NCBI RefSeq assembly: GCF_015207105.1
Contig: NZ_JADEXO010000004.1
Location: 60,912 to 124,911, forward strand
Reading direction: 5' to 3'
DNA: 64,000 bases
DNA from: a cf. Phormidesmis sp. LEGE 11477
GTDB taxonomy: Bacteria; Cyanobacteriota; Cyanobacteriia; Phormidesmidales; Phormidesmidaceae
Below are positions 25,847 through 36,650 of this stretch, in pieces; the stretch's first letter is position 1; each line of letters starts with the position of its first letter. The notes below the pieces were generated by a model. That model had not been told where the DNA came from, searched no databases, and saw nothing but the letters and a program-made list of their open reading frames with translations. A program made the translations under genes and the position numbers.

Positions 25847-28594
25847 CTAAACAACAGTTTCTGCCTCCGATTCAGGCTTAGACTCTGGCTTAGATTCTGG
25901 CCGAGAGCCCGAGACGTCAGCCATTTCTCTAAGACGCTCCGAGAGGCCACCGACTACCAAAGGCGAATCTCCTTTGTATGCCTGTATGATAATTTGCTTG
26001 AGATCGCCGATTAGGGGATAGCGAGGATTTGCCGAAGTACACTGATCATCGAAGGCATGATCGGCCAGGCTATCTACCTCAGCATAGAATTCGTCTGCCG
26101 GAATCGACAGCGCATCGGCAAGTGCGGTCGGAATATCCACCTGTGCCTTGAGCTGTTCAATCGCACCGATCAGGCGATTTACTTTCTCATCGTCGGTAGT
26201 CCCCCCTAGGTGCAGATGATCGGCAACCTGCGCGTAGCGCCACTTTGCATTCGGATACTTGTACTGCGAAAAGGTAGCCTGCTTGAACGGTGCATCGGTG
26301 GCGTTATAGCGAATAACATGAGAAATCATCAGGGCGTTGGCCAGTCCGTGGGGAATGTGGAAAGTCGCCCCTAGCTGATGTGCCATCGAATGACAAATGC
26401 CCAAAAATCCGTTGGCAAAAGCCAGTCCAGCAATCGTCGAAGCGTAATGCATTTTCTCTCTGGCTTCTGGATCATTAGCTCCGTTGCTGTAGGCCCGAGG
26501 CAAATACTTGAATATCAGCTGAATCGCCTCTAGCGCTAGGCCATTAGTAAATTCAGAGGCCATCACAGAAGCGTAGGCTTCCAAGGCATGGGTCAGGGCA
26601 TCGACGCCGCCAAATGCCGTCAGCGACTTTGGCAAGTTCAGCACCAGATTAGGATCGACAATTGCCATCGTTGGCGTTAGCGCGTAGTCGGCCAGCGGAT
26701 ATTTAATCCCAGTTTTGTGGTCAGTAACAACCGCGAATGGGGTTACCTCCGAGCCAGTGCCAGAGGTCGTCGGCACCGCGACCAAAATAGCCTTTTCGCC
26801 CAGCGGCGGCAGCTCGTACACCCGCTTGCGAATGTCCATAAACCGCATCGCCAGTCCATCAAAGGCAATATCAGGATGCTCGTACATCAGCCACATGACT
26901 TTGGCTGCATCCATCGGCGAACCGCCCCCGATCGCAACAATCACATCAGGGTTGAACTGCTGCATCAGCGCCACCCCTCGCTCTACTGTCTCCAAAGAAG
27001 GATCGGGCTCAACGTCATAGAAGATTTGGCTCTTTACCCCAATACTGCTCAAGGTGTCTTCGACCAGCGTGGTCATGCCCAGATCGTAGAGCGGTTTGTC
27101 AGTGACAATAAAAGCGCGTTCGCGATCGCTCAGCTCACTTAGAGCCACAGGCAGCGCCCCTGATTTAAAGTAAATCTTTGGCGGTATCCGAAACCACAGC
27201 ATATTCTCTCGCCGCTCGGCCACCGTTTTCACATTTAGCAGATGACGCGGCTCCACGTTGGCACTGAGTGAATTGCCGCCCCAGCTACCACAGCCCAAAG
27301 TCAAAGAGGGATCTAGCCGGAAGTTATAAAGATCGCCAATCGCCCCTTGGGAAGCGGGCGTGTTGATGAGCACGCGGCTAGTTTCAACCAGTGATTCAAA
27401 CTGTTGAATGTGGTCAGCATTATCTGGCTTGGTATAGAGCACTGCCGTATGGCCTCTGCCCGCAAAAGTCACCAGCTTTTGAACCTTATCTAGGCCATCG
27501 GCAAAGTCCTTAGCCCGATACATTGCCAAAATGGGCGTGAGCTTTTCATAAGAAAGTGGTTCGTCTGGGCCAATCTCTTCGATCTCAGCGATTAATACCC
27601 GAGTATTTCGAGGAACCGTAATGCCTACCATGTCCGCTAGCTTAGCGACTGGCTGACCAACAATTTCTGGATTCAAGCGACCATTCAACAGAATCTTGTC
27701 GGCTAGGCGCGCTTGTTCTTCTGGCGTTGTAAAGTAAGCGCCGCGACTCAAAAACTCTTCTTTGGTGCGTTCATACACACTCTCCTCAGCAATCACAGAC
27801 TGCTCGCTGGCACAGATCATGCCATTGTCGAAGGTTTTGCTGAGCAGAATCGAAGAGATTGCCGTCTTCAGATCGGCGCTAGCATCAATTAGCGCTGGCG
27901 TATTCCCTGCGCCCACACCCAGCGAAGGATGCCCTGACGAATAAGCGGCTTTGACCATGCTCGGCCCACCCGTAGCCAGCACCAGGCTGACTGCCTCGTG
28001 GCTCATCAAGCGCTGAGAAAGATCGATCGAAGGCTGATCAATCCAGCCGATAATGTTAGGAGGCGCACCTGCTTTGACCGCCGCCTCCAAAACGGTGCGA
28101 GCAGCAGCGATAGTGCAAAGCCTTGCCCTTGGATGCGGGGAGAGAATAATGGCATTGCGAGTTTTGAGTGCAATTAGAGTTTTGAAAACAGCGGTAGAAG
28201 TGGGATTGGTGACGGGGACAATCCCGGCCAAAATTCCCATGGGCTCCGCAATCTTTTGGATGCCAAAGGTCGGATCGGCCTCGATAATGCCGCAGGTTTT
28301 TTCGTGCTTGTATTTGTTGTAAATGATTTCAGAAGCAAAGTGATTTTTGATCACCTTGTCTTCGATGACGCCCATTCCCGTTTCTGTAACCGCCTGCTTC
28401 GCTAGCGGCAGCCGAGCCGTATTCGCCGCTAGCGCCGCCATCTTAAAGATATGATCGACCTGCTCTTGAGAATAGTTGGCGTATTCGGTCTGGGCTACTT
28501 TAACCGATGCAATGAGCGCCTCTAATGTATCAGCGCTGTTGACTTCAGCTGCAGTTGACGCAACAGGTTGAGTGTTAGAAAGAGTCATATTCAT
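25847..28594 (-). CDS. adhE: Bifunctional acetaldehyde/alcohol dehydrogenase AdhE
   Basis: A 915-residue fusion. The N-terminal aldehyde dehydrogenase domain (about 25-450) has the catalytic Cys261 in NGMICASEQS. The C-terminal iron-dependent alcohol dehydrogenase (about 475-890) has GGGSPMDAAK and the metal histidines in HSMAHQLG and HGLANA. It reduces acetyl-CoA to ethanol and regenerates two NAD+. Together with PflB it handles pyruvate in fermentation. GAGG precedes the start; ATG 28594 or ATG 28588 are both possible. Confidence 0.97.
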   Translation of the reverse strand: MNMTLSNTQPVASTAAEVNSADTLEALIASVKVAQTEYANYSQEQVDHIFKMAALAANTARLPLAKQAVTETGMGVIEDKVIKNHFASEIIYNKYKHEKTCGIIEADPTFGIQKIAEPMGILAGIVPVTNPTSTAVFKTLIALKTRNAIILSPHPRARLCTIAAARTVLEAAVKAGAPPNIIGWIDQPSIDLSQRLMSHEAVSLVLATGGPSMVKAAYSSGHPSLGVGAGNTPALIDASADLKTAISSILLSKTFDNGMICASEQSVIAEESVYERTKEEFLSRGAYFTTPEEQARLADKILLNGRLNPEIVGQPVAKLADMVGITVPRNTRVLIAEIEEIGPDEPLSYEKLTPILAMYRAKDFADGLDKVQKLVTFAGRGHTAVLYTKPDNADHIQQFESLVETSRVLINTPASQGAIGDLYNFRLDPSLTLGCGSWGGNSLSANVEPRHLLNVKTVAERRENMLWFRIPPKIYFKSGALPVALSELSDRERAFIVTDKPLYDLGMTTLVEDTLSSIGVKSQIFYDVEPDPSLETVERGVALMQQFNPDVIVAIGGGSPMDAAKVMWLMYEHPDIAFDGLAMRFMDIRKRVYELPPLGEKAILVAVPTTSGTGSEVTPFAVVTDHKTGIKYPLADYALTPTMAIVDPNLVLNLPKSLTAFGGVDALTHALEAYASVMASEFTNGLALEAIQLIFKYLPRAYSNGANDPEAREKMHYASTIAGLAFANGFLGICHSMAHQLGATFHIPHGLANALMISHVIRYNATDAPFKQATFSQYKYPNAKWRYAQVADHLHLGGTTDDEKVNRLIGAIEQLKAQVDIPTALADALSIPADEFYAEVDSLADHAFDDQCTSANPRYPLIGDLKQIIIQAYKGDSPLVVGGLSERLREMADVSGSRPESKPESKPESEAETVV

Positions 28595-28811
28595 AGCCTC
28601 GGCTTAAGGTGTGGCATCATCATGGCTGCGACCAGCTGGAATGCATGGAAACAATCTTTTACAGGCAGTACGGATACGAGATACATACGCAGCCCTCTAC
28701 ACGCAGCAATAAACAAGGGCACCGTACAAAGGGGCTACTGCTATTTTTACTAAACGTAGCTGAGTAAGTTTGTGTATAAAGCCATCCGTGCTATGGAGAT
28801 TACACAGATAG

Positions 28812-28827
28812 TTGAACAATCGTTCAA
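28812..28827 (+). promoter_or_regulatory. Palindromic candidate operator upstream of adhE
   Basis: TTGAAC (28812-28817) and GTTCAA (28822-28827) form an inverted repeat around AATC. It lies about 220 bp upstream of the adhE start in a long non-coding region. The protein that would bind it is unknown. Confidence 0.4.
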
Positions 28828-28864
28828 ATGATTAAACCAGTGTTTATCGCTCTTCGTAGCCCCT

Positions 28865-28906
28865 TCTGTACGGCGCACTCTGTACAGCACACTCTGTACA
28901 GCGCTT
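28865..28906 (+). repeat. Three tandem 14-bp units upstream of adhE
   Basis: Units begin TCTGTAC at 28865, 28879 and 28893, with consensus TCTGTACAGCRCAC. TGTACA inside each unit is itself a palindrome. Confidence 0.85.
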
Positions 28907-29189
28907 AGAGCAGACAGTTTAGATAGTGACAGCCAGCATCGATAGGGCTGTTACCTAGCAGTGCCACCTGGCATTCTTCTTTCTGTCGTTCAGCAGCTTT
29001 TTGTCTAGTAGCTGGTGTGCTGTATATGTTCAAGCGTAGTCTACTCAAGAGAGTTTGGATCGTAATGTCATCAAAAACAAATCTCAATATAGTTTGCTTC
29101 CGCTACTATGGGCTTGGTCTTTGACCAGCCTAGTGCTTATTTCTTCGATTGTTCATTGGGTTGATCCGGCAAAAACAATAGATACCTCT

Positions 29190-29233
29190 CTTTTCCTTTT
29201 GTGAATTCTCGTGGAGCTTCACAAAAGGAAAAG
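29190..29233 (+). other. Long perfect inverted repeat (16-bp stem)
   Basis: CTTTTCCTTTTGTGAA (29190-29205) is fully complementary to TTCACAAAAGGAAAAG (29218-29233), with a 12-nt loop. The half-sites TTGTGAA and TTCACAA resemble those of Rex- or CRP-type sites, but the 12-base spacing is not the usual one. No T tract follows on either strand, which argues against a simple terminator. The adhE-to-synthetase gap (28595-29759) has no gene that I can support. Confidence 0.7.
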
Positions 29234-29537
29234 TAGGAGCAAAAAAAGAAAGCCGAAAGAGCCTGATAAGAAAGACCTGGTAAAAAGACTGGAGAGCTTT
29301 TGCGACTATTCACCTAGATACCATTTTTGTGCAACAGCTGTTTGTTGACTTTTCGTTTATCCATAAGCTTCCTTTGCCTCTTTACTAGGATAGGTCACGG
29401 TTAATCTTACTTTTTCTACAGCTTAAAGATATTTAGTCATTGCTAAATATCTATGTTAAACATCTACTTGAGCGAAATGAACTGCTTGATACAGTTCAAC
29501 CAATAGAATCAACCAATAGAAAAGATAGAGCATGAAA

Positions 29538-29585
29538 AAGATAGAGATTCCTCTATCTTGCTAGAAATTCTATCTTGCCAGAAAT
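29538..29585 (+). repeat. Hairpin with adjoining 17-bp direct repeat
   Basis: AAGATAGAG (29538-29546) pairs perfectly with CTCTATCTT (29551-29559) around ATTC. Overlapping it, the 17-mer TCTATCTTGCTAGAAAT (29552-29568) recurs at 29569-29585 with one change. It lies about 175-220 bp before the acyl-CoA synthetase start and could shape its 5' leader. Confidence 0.6.
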
Positions 29586-29759
29586 ACATCTCGCTAAAAA
29601 TTTGCTAGAACCTGTTTGTTTGCCGATAGTTTGTCTGCTGAGCTCTTTATTTGCGAACACTTATCTCTGCGAATACTTTGTTTTCTGACAACAGGCTCAG
29701 TAAGTATCTTGCTTGTCAACGTTTACCTGTAAAAATTTTCCTCGATTGGGACGAAGCCA

Positions 29760-32700
29760 ATGACCTCTGTAATGCCTTTACGTTCTGATCCGGCCCATGA
29801 CGTGCTGCGTACCCGTCGCCAGCCACTAGATGTTTTTTTCAATCCTCAGGCGATCGCACTAATAGGCGCAACCGACAAACCGACTAGCGTCGGACGGCGG
29901 CTGCTGTGGAACCTGATTCGCAACCCCTTTGGTGGAACGGTCTATCCAGTCAATCCTAAGCGTTCTAGCGTATTGGGTATCAAGGCCTATGCCCATCTGC
30001 TAGACATTCCAGAGTCGGTCGATTTGGCGGTCATTGCGATTCCTGCACCGGCTGTGCCAGGAGCCATTCGCGACTGCGTAGCGGCGGGGGTGAAAGGCGC
30101 GATTGTGATTTCATCTGGGTTTAGAGAAGTCGGCGCGGCGGGGATCGCCCTAGAACAAGAGATTTCGGACTTGCTACGTGAGTCTGGGCTGCGGCTGATT
30201 GGCCCGAACTGTCTGGGCGTGATGAACCCTCATACCGGATTTAATGGCACGTTTGCTAGTGCGATCGCCCGTCCGGGCAATGTCGGCTTTATCAGCCAAA
30301 GCGGTGCCCTTTGCACCTCAATCTTGGACTGGAGCTTTAGAGAGAATGTTGGATTTAGCGCCTTCGTCTCGGTGGGATCAATGCTGGACGTGGGCTGGGG
30401 CGATCTGATCAACTATTTAGGAGACGATCCAAAGACCGCCAGCATTGTGATTTATATGGAATCTATTGGCAATGCCCGCGCGTTTTTATCGGCAGCTAGA
30501 GAAGTCGCCTTCACCAAGCCAATTATCGTAATCAAAGCGGGCCGCACGCAGGCCGCAGCGGCGGCAGCAGCTTCACATACAGGCGCGCTCACCGGTAGCG
30601 ATGAGGTTCTAGACGCAGCTTTTCGGCGCTGCGGTGTCTTGCGGGTAGACACCATTGACGATCTATTTAATCTCTCTGAAATTTTGGCCAAGCAGCCTCG
30701 GCCCAAGGGCAATCGGCTCACCATCGTCACCAATGCAGGGGGCCCCGGCGTTCTCGCGACCGACTCGCTGATTCGCAATGGCGGCGAGCTGGCGGTGCTC
30801 TCACCCCAAACCAAAGCAGCTCTAGATGCCTGCCTGCCAGCGCAGTGGAGCCATCACAATCCGATTGATATCCTGGGCGACGCTACTCCAGAGCGCTATC
30901 AGCAGGCGCTAGAAGTCGTGGCCAAAGACCCCAACAGCGATGGCCTGCTGGTAGTGCTAACGCCGCAGGCAATGACCGATCCGCAGCGGACGGCTGAAAA
31001 GATTCAGTCGCTGCGTCCGGCGGACGGCGGGCCAATGCTGGCAACTTGGATGGGGCAAGAGACGGTGCAGCCCGGTGAAGATCTGCTCAACGAAGCTGGC
31101 ATTTTTACGCTGGCCTATCCCGATACGGCAGCGCGGGTGTTTACCCAGATGTGGCGCTACTATCGCAATTTACGCAGCCTTTACGAGACGCCAGCCTTTG
31201 CCGAAGAAATTGCCCAGATAGACGTCGCTAAAACCCTGATTGAGCGAGTTCGCGCTGACGGCAGAACGCTAATGACAGAGCTAGAGTCTCAGATGGTGCT
31301 TTCAGCCTATGGCATTCCGACGGTGGTTAGCCAAACGGCAGTGACCGCAGACGCCGCTGTGGAATGCGCCCAGACCATCGGCTATCCGGTGGTGGTCAAG
31401 CTGTGGTCACAAACCATCACTCACAAGACCGATGTGGGGGGGGTCTATCTGAATTTGACTAACGACCAGGCCGTGTACTCGGCGTTTGAGGCGATTCAGC
31501 AGGCTGTCGCCTCGATCACTACAGAGCGAGGGGCTTTCTTGGGCGTAACGGTGCAGCCGATGGTGCCTACAGACGGCTACGAGCTGATTCTAGGCAGCAG
31601 CGTCGATCCTCAGTTTGGCCCGGTGCTGTTATTTGGCCTCGGCGGTGAGCTAGTAGAAGTGTTTCAAGATCGGGCGCTCGGACTGCCGCCACTGAATACG
31701 ACTCTGGCGCGGCGGATGATGGAACAGACCAAAATATACAAGGCGCTAAAGGGCGTTCGCGGTCGCAGCGCGGTTGATCTAAAGCGGCTAGAGCAGCTGC
31801 TGGTTCGGTTTAGTCGGCTGGTGATTGAACAACCTTGGATTAAAGAGATCGACATTAATCCCCTACGGGTGACACCCGCAAAGGGTACAAATAACCGCCA
31901 CTGTGCGATCGCACTCGACGCTCGAATTATCTTGCATCCGGCGGATACTCCCCCAGAGGATTTGCCCAAGCCCGCCATTCGCCCCTATCCCCACCAGTAC
32001 GAAGCCCAGTGGACGCTCAAAACAGGAGAATCTGTACTGATTCGCCCGATCGAACCTGAAGATGAACCGTTGATTGTGACATTTCACCAAACCCTTTCTG
32101 ATGAAAGTGTATACATGCGCTATGCCCACATGTTCAAGCTCAGCGGACGGACGGCTCACGAGCGACTGACGCGCATTTGTTTTATAGACTACGACCACGA
32201 GATCGCATTAGTGGTAGAAGCAAATGCAGGAGACGAGCGAGCAATCCTAGGAGTAGGACGGCTCAGCCAGTTTCCTGGCACTCGGACGGTCGAGCTGTCG
32301 ATGCTAGTAAGCGATCGCCATCAGCATCAGGGTATTGGCAGCCAGCTGATGAAGATGTTAATCACGGTGGCAAAACAAGAACGTATCGATCAGATCGTGG
32401 CCGAAATTTTGCCAGAAAACATCCAGATGCAACAGCTTTGTCGGCGGCATGGCTTTGCGATCGCGCGTCGCCAGCTAGGGAGATATGGTCACAGCGACCC
32501 TAGATCTGCCCTCACAATCCGCCCTTTGAACCGGCTGTACAAACTCGCAAACCTAGCTGCCAGTGCCTTCAAAACTACGTCAAGCCTATCTGTGAACCGC
32601 ATCCTAATTCTTGAAAACGCCTCGTATGCCCTATTCCAACTTGATTTCAGAACAGCCCCCCCAAACCGCATTGAACCGATTGACCGTTCAGCCTGGGGAC

Positions 32701-32792
32701 AGTTTTCCTTTGGGTGCCACAGTCCGAGAAAATGGCGTGAACTTTTGCCTTTATGCCAAAGACGCTACTGCTGTAGAGCTGTTGCTGTTTGA
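29760..32792 (+). CDS. ADP-forming acetyl(acyl)-CoA synthetase with GNAT domain
   Basis: A 1010-residue protein with, in order, a CoA-binding Rossmann domain (about 20-150), succinyl-CoA-synthetase-like domains (about 170-460, with [12 protein letters not shown]), an ATP-grasp domain (about 495-710) and a GNAT acetyltransferase domain (about 755-920). ADP-forming synthetases of this type turn acetyl-CoA into acetate while making ATP, which would add energy yield to the PFL route. GNAT-fused forms can also act as protein lysine acetyltransferases. The last 55 or so residues overlap glgX in another frame and look non-conserved, so an original stop may have been lost. Confidence 0.85.
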   Translation: MTSVMPLRSDPAHDVLRTRRQPLDVFFNPQAIALIGATDKPTSVGRRLLWNLIRNPFGGTVYPVNPKRSSVLGIKAYAHLLDIPESVDLAVIAIPAPAVPGAIRDCVAAGVKGAIVISSGFREVGAAGIALEQEISDLLRESGLRLIGPNCLGVMNPHTGFNGTFASAIARPGNVGFISQSGALCTSILDWSFRENVGFSAFVSVGSMLDVGWGDLINYLGDDPKTASIVIYMESIGNARAFLSAAREVAFTKPIIVIKAGRTQAAAAAAASHTGALTGSDEVLDAAFRRCGVLRVDTIDDLFNLSEILAKQPRPKGNRLTIVTNAGGPGVLATDSLIRNGGELAVLSPQTKAALDACLPAQWSHHNPIDILGDATPERYQQALEVVAKDPNSDGLLVVLTPQAMTDPQRTAEKIQSLRPADGGPMLATWMGQETVQPGEDLLNEAGIFTLAYPDTAARVFTQMWRYYRNLRSLYETPAFAEEIAQIDVAKTLIERVRADGRTLMTELESQMVLSAYGIPTVVSQTAVTADAAVECAQTIGYPVVVKLWSQTITHKTDVGGVYLNLTNDQAVYSAFEAIQQAVASITTERGAFLGVTVQPMVPTDGYELILGSSVDPQFGPVLLFGLGGELVEVFQDRALGLPPLNTTLARRMMEQTKIYKALKGVRGRSAVDLKRLEQLLVRFSRLVIEQPWIKEIDINPLRVTPAKGTNNRHCAIALDARIILHPADTPPEDLPKPAIRPYPHQYEAQWTLKTGESVLIRPIEPEDEPLIVTFHQTLSDESVYMRYAHMFKLSGRTAHERLTRICFIDYDHEIALVVEANAGDERAILGVGRLSQFPGTRTVELSMLVSDRHQHQGIGSQLMKMLITVAKQERIDQIVAEILPENIQMQQLCRRHGFAIARRQLGRYGHSDPRSALTIRPLNRLYKLANLAASAFKTTSSLSVNRILILENASYALFQLDFRTAPPNRIEPIDRSAWGQFSFGCHSPRKWRELLPLCQRRYCCRAVAV

Positions 32793-34764
32793 CTCACCGG
32801 AGTCTGCTTGGCCCGACAAAACACTATGGCTAGACCCTGAGAAAAACAAAACGTTTCAGTACTGGCACATCTTTATAGAAGGACTGGCAGCTAATCAAAT
32901 ATATGCCTATCGGGTCGATGGCCCCTATGCGCCCAAGCAGGGACTGCGGTTCAACCGGAACAAGGTATTAATCGATCCCTATGCTCGCTTAGTGGTCGGC
33001 TGGCCGGCCTACTCTCGTCAGGCAGCTAGCACCCCCTTTGATAACTGCCCGCAGGCACTCAGAGGCGTCGTTATTGACCCTCAGCAGTATGATTGGGAGA
33101 ACGATTTGCACCCCCAAACGTCCTATGCCGACACGGTCATCTATGAGCTGCACGTTGGCGGGTTCACTCAGCATCCCAATTCAGAATTGCCGATCGAAAC
33201 CAGGGGCACCTACGCGGGCCTGATCGAAAAGATCCCCTATCTACAGTCATTAGGCGTTACGGCGGTAGAGCTGATGCCAATACAGCAGTTTGACGACAGC
33301 GATGCCCCCGGTGACAGAGAGAACTACTGGGGCTATAGTTCGGTTGCCTTTTTTGCGCCGCACTGGGGCTATAGCGCCAATAAAACTGGCCTAGGACCGG
33401 TGGATGAGTTTCGAGATATGGTCAAAGCTTTGCACAAAGCGGGCATTGAGGTGATTTTAGATGTGGTGTTCAATCACACGGCTGAGGGAAATCACGAGGG
33501 GCCAACGCTGTCATTTCGAGGGCTGAGCAATGAGTCTTACTACATCCTCGAAGACGATAAAGCCCATTACAAAAACTACAGCGGCTGCGGCAACACGCTC
33601 AAGACCAGCACGATCAGCAGCTATCTGATTCTTGACTGTCTGCGCTACTGGGTTTTGGAAATGCATGTAGATGGGTTTCGATTTGACTTGGCGTCGGTGC
33701 TCTCTCGCGGGATCACGGGCGAACCCTTAGAGATACCACCGATTCTGTGGCTAATTAATACCGATCCGGCGCTAGCCGGTATCAAGATTATTGCGGAGGC
33801 ATGGGATGCCGCTGGGCTCTACCAGGTCGGACGCTTCGCCGGAGAGCGCTTTGCTGAGTGGAACGGCCCCTATCGAGATGAAGTGCGGCGATTTGTCCGC
33901 AGCGATCGCGGTCTATGTGGTGCGATCGCCCATCGGATTATGGGCAGCCCGGATCTCTATCCTCATCTCAACCGGGGACCGAACTACAGCATCAACTTTG
34001 TCACCTGCCACGACGGCTTTACCCTCCACGATCTCGTCAGCTACAACCACAAGCACAATGAGGCCAACGGTGAAGATAGCCGTGATGGTGCCAATGACAA
34101 CTGGAGCTGGAACTGTGGCGTAGAAGGCCCAACCGATGATCCGAGCGTTCAGGCCCTACGAAGACAGCAGGCCAAAAATATGTTTGTGCTGTGGGCAATG
34201 TCTCAAGGAACGCCGATGATGCTGATGGGTGATGAAGTGTTGCGATCGCAGCATGGCAACAACAACGCCTACTGCCAGAACAATACGCTGAGCTGGTTCG
34301 ACTGGGATGATGTCTCCACCCAGCAAGATTTTCTCCGATTCGTGCAGCAGCTCGTTAATCTAATTCAAACCTTGCACCTCTTCAAACATGACGAACAGCT
34401 GATTGTCACGGACTTTGATCCTCAAGAAGACAGGCTAGAACCGCTAATTAGCTGGCACGGCATCACCCTAGGCCAGCCTGACTGGTCAGAAGATTCTCGC
34501 AGTCTGTCCTTTACCCTGCGCTACCGACAGTACGGCGAGCTGCTGCACGTTATCTTTAATGCCTATTGGGAGCCGCTCACCTTTGAGCTGCCACCACTGA
34601 CGCCGCCAGCTCACTCTAAGCCAGCTCACTGGCAGCGAATTATCGATACCGCCTTAGCTGCCCCGCAAGACTTTTGTCCCATAGAACAGGCTCCCAAGGT
34701 TGAACAATCCTTCTATTCAGTCGCTGCTCGCTCTGCGGTCGTCTTAATTACCAACAGTTGGTAA
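32626..34764 (+). CDS. glgX: Glycogen debranching enzyme GlgX (isoamylase type)
   Basis: A 712-residue GH13 enzyme. A CBM48 domain lies at the N-terminus ([21 protein letters not shown]). Catalytic motifs are [19 protein letters not shown] with the nucleophile Asp, [10 protein letters not shown] with the acid Glu, and [12 protein letters not shown]. It removes alpha-1,6 branches during glycogen breakdown. The ATG at 32626 is used. The first 167 bases overlap the end of the synthetase gene in a different frame. It would start the glycogen-to-pyruvate flow for the fermentation block. Confidence 0.93.
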   Translation: MPYSNLISEQPPQTALNRLTVQPGDSFPLGATVRENGVNFCLYAKDATAVELLLFDSPESAWPDKTLWLDPEKNKTFQYWHIFIEGLAANQIYAYRVDGPYAPKQGLRFNRNKVLIDPYARLVVGWPAYSRQAASTPFDNCPQALRGVVIDPQQYDWENDLHPQTSYADTVIYELHVGGFTQHPNSELPIETRGTYAGLIEKIPYLQSLGVTAVELMPIQQFDDSDAPGDRENYWGYSSVAFFAPHWGYSANKTGLGPVDEFRDMVKALHKAGIEVILDVVFNHTAEGNHEGPTLSFRGLSNESYYILEDDKAHYKNYSGCGNTLKTSTISSYLILDCLRYWVLEMHVDGFRFDLASVLSRGITGEPLEIPPILWLINTDPALAGIKIIAEAWDAAGLYQVGRFAGERFAEWNGPYRDEVRRFVRSDRGLCGAIAHRIMGSPDLYPHLNRGPNYSINFVTCHDGFTLHDLVSYNHKHNEANGEDSRDGANDNWSWNCGVEGPTDDPSVQALRRQQAKNMFVLWAMSQGTPMMLMGDEVLRSQHGNNNAYCQNNTLSWFDWDDVSTQQDFLRFVQQLVNLIQTLHLFKHDEQLIVTDFDPQEDRLEPLISWHGITLGQPDWSEDSRSLSFTLRYRQYGELLHVIFNAYWEPLTFELPPLTPPAHSKPAHWQRIIDTALAAPQDFCPIEQAPKVEQSFYSVAARSAVVLITNSW

Positions 34765-34845
34765 CCCAAACCACAGAACATAAAGCCAACCAGCAACTAA
34801 CCTACCGAGAAGTTACGATTAGTCTTCACTCATCAAGAACACTTT

Positions 34846-35163
34846 ATGGACGTTAAAAAACCAGAATTCGGCATTCAAGACCACTCTCTTGTCGAAGTCG
34901 CCACCGCCCTTCACTGCTACTCTCGCGATATGCAGTCCTACTACAAAATGGCCCAGGGCTACTTGCTCGGTCAGCTCGATGAAGCGACTGACGAAGCTGA
35001 GCTATCTGCTATCAAAACAGACCTGAGAACCATCAACCAAAAGATGGAATACTTCCACGTCCTCAACAATGCCACTTCGATTGTCGATACCTTGATGCAC
35101 AGTGCCATCATGAGCGAAGAACTAAATCTAGCCAAGCTAAGCGCCAGCGCTGAGAAAGTATGA
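34846..35163 (+). CDS. Small helical hypothetical protein before pyk
   Basis: A 105-residue, all-helical, cysteine-poor protein (LVEVATALHCYSRDMQSYYK; LDEATDEAELSAIKTDLRTI). I do not recognise a family. The stop overlaps the pyk start by ATGA, which means close translational coupling and suggests a role with pyruvate kinase or in the fermentation block. Confidence 0.6.
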   Translation: MDVKKPEFGIQDHSLVEVATALHCYSRDMQSYYKMAQGYLLGQLDEATDEAELSAIKTDLRTINQKMEYFHVLNNATSIVDTLMHSAIMSEELNLAKLSASAEKV

Positions 35164-36650
35164 ACGGCTTACGTCTCTTGCATCCTCGTACGAAGATCGT
35201 GGCGACAATTGGACCTGCTAGCCGCTCGCCAGATGTGATTAGGCAGATGATGCAAGCAGGGATGAACGTGGCTCGGCTGAATTTCTCTCATGGTTCTTAT
35301 GAAGATCACGCCCAGCAAATCCGGCAGCTTCGAGCAGTTTCTCATGAGCTACAGCGCCCGCTGACTCTGTTACAAGATTTGCAAGGGCCAAAGATCCGGG
35401 TCGGTCAACTGCCAGGTGAAGGACTACCCCTTGCCGCCGGAGACTGGCTCAGGCTAGTACCTATAGGAGAAGCGCCAGGAGAAGCGCCAGGAGAAGTGTC
35501 TCAGCAAGCCAATCAATCCTCAAAGACAGTGGAAATAGACTATCCTCACCTGGCTACAGACGCTGAAATAGGGACGCCCGTGCTTTTAGACGATGGGTTG
35601 CTAGAGCTACGGATAGAAGCCGTAGAGGGCACAGCGGTGCGCGCCCAAGTAGTGACTGGCGGCCTGCTAAAAAGCCGAAAAGGGGTGAACCTGCCGACGC
35701 TAAATCTGCAAATGCCTTCTATCACTGAAAAAGACAAGCAGGATCTAGTCTTCGGTGCTCAGCAGGGTGTAGATGTTGTTTCCCTAAGCTTTGTGCGGCA
35801 GGCTGAGGATGTGCAGGTCTTGAAAAAGCTGCTGGCACAGCACAGCCCTCATCAGAGTGTAAACGTTTCGGTGCTGGCAAAATTAGAAAAACCGCAGGCC
35901 ATTGAAAACCTAGAAGCGATTGTCAACGAATGCGACGCCATCATGGTGGCTAGAGGCGATCTAGGCGTAGAAATGCGGCCCGAAAAAGTCCCCTTGATCC
36001 AAAAGAGAATTATTCGTCTGTGTAATCAAAAAGGCATTCCGGTGATTACCGCAACGCAAATGCTAGAAAGTATGACCCATAGCCCTAGGCCAACTAGAGC
36101 CGAAGCTAGTGACGTGGCTAACGCCATTATCGACGGGACAGACGCCGTCATGCTTTCAGGCGAATCAGCCGTGGGTCAGTATCCGGTAGAAGCCGTAGGG
36201 ATGCTATCGCGAATTGCCAGTGATGTTGAACCGGAAATTGAGTATACCAACTTTCCTCCCTCTACCATTGACGATCCTCACGCGATTAGCGAGGCACTCA
36301 ATGCAATTGATCGGGTTCTAGATTTGCGCTGCATTGTCACCTTTACAGAGACTGGACACACAGCCCGCCTCGCCGCCGCCGAGCGCCCTAGAGCGCCCAT
36401 CGTAGCCCTAACTGCGAATCCCAAAGTCTACCACCAGCTCAATCTTGTGTGGGGTATTAGGCCGGTGCTGCTAGAGCAGCTAGACGGATCTTTAGAAGTC
36501 TTGTTTCAACAGATGGAAGATTGCCTGCTAGAGAGGCAGTTTGCCCAACCTGAAGATAAGGTGTTGCTGCTAGGAGGACTGCCAATCAAGGTAGCAGGCT
36601 CTACTAACTTTCTCAAAATCCATACGATTGGTCACCACCCAATCGACTAG
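35160..36650 (+). CDS. pyk: Pyruvate kinase
   Basis: A 496-residue pyruvate kinase making ATP and pyruvate from phosphoenolpyruvate. Motifs include KIVATIGPASRS, MNVARLNFSHGSYEDH, the catalytic lysine region SVLAKLEKPQAIEN, MVARGDLGVEM and TATQMLESM. A loop in the B domain carries a small in-frame expansion GEAPGEAPGEV from three 12-bp repeats near 35468. Cyanobacteria often have two pyruvate kinases. This one lies with glgX, pfl and adhE and may be the isoform used in fermentation. Confidence 0.95.
   Translation: MNGLRLLHPRTKIVATIGPASRSPDVIRQMMQAGMNVARLNFSHGSYEDHAQQIRQLRAVSHELQRPLTLLQDLQGPKIRVGQLPGEGLPLAAGDWLRLVPIGEAPGEAPGEVSQQANQSSKTVEIDYPHLATDAEIGTPVLLDDGLLELRIEAVEGTAVRAQVVTGGLLKSRKGVNLPTLNLQMPSITEKDKQDLVFGAQQGVDVVSLSFVRQAEDVQVLKKLLAQHSPHQSVNVSVLAKLEKPQAIENLEAIVNECDAIMVARGDLGVEMRPEKVPLIQKRIIRLCNQKGIPVITATQMLESMTHSPRPTRAEASDVANAIIDGTDAVMLSGESAVGQYPVEAVGMLSRIASDVEPEIEYTNFPPSTIDDPHAISEALNAIDRVLDLRCIVTFTETGHTARLAAAERPRAPIVALTANPKVYHQLNLVWGIRPVLLEQLDGSLEVLFQQMEDCLLERQFAQPEDKVLLLGGLPIKVAGSTNFLKIHTIGHHPID

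Noticed and set aside
26717..27142. Plus-strand 141-codon frame antisense to adhE
   Set aside because: Lies wholly within adhE, whose domain motifs are continuous; composition is that of an antisense shadow.
29190..29233. Canonical Rex operator
   Set aside because: Half-sites match TTGTGAA/TTCACAA, but the 12-base spacing is not the 4-base spacing of Rex sites; kept only as an unexplained inverted repeat.
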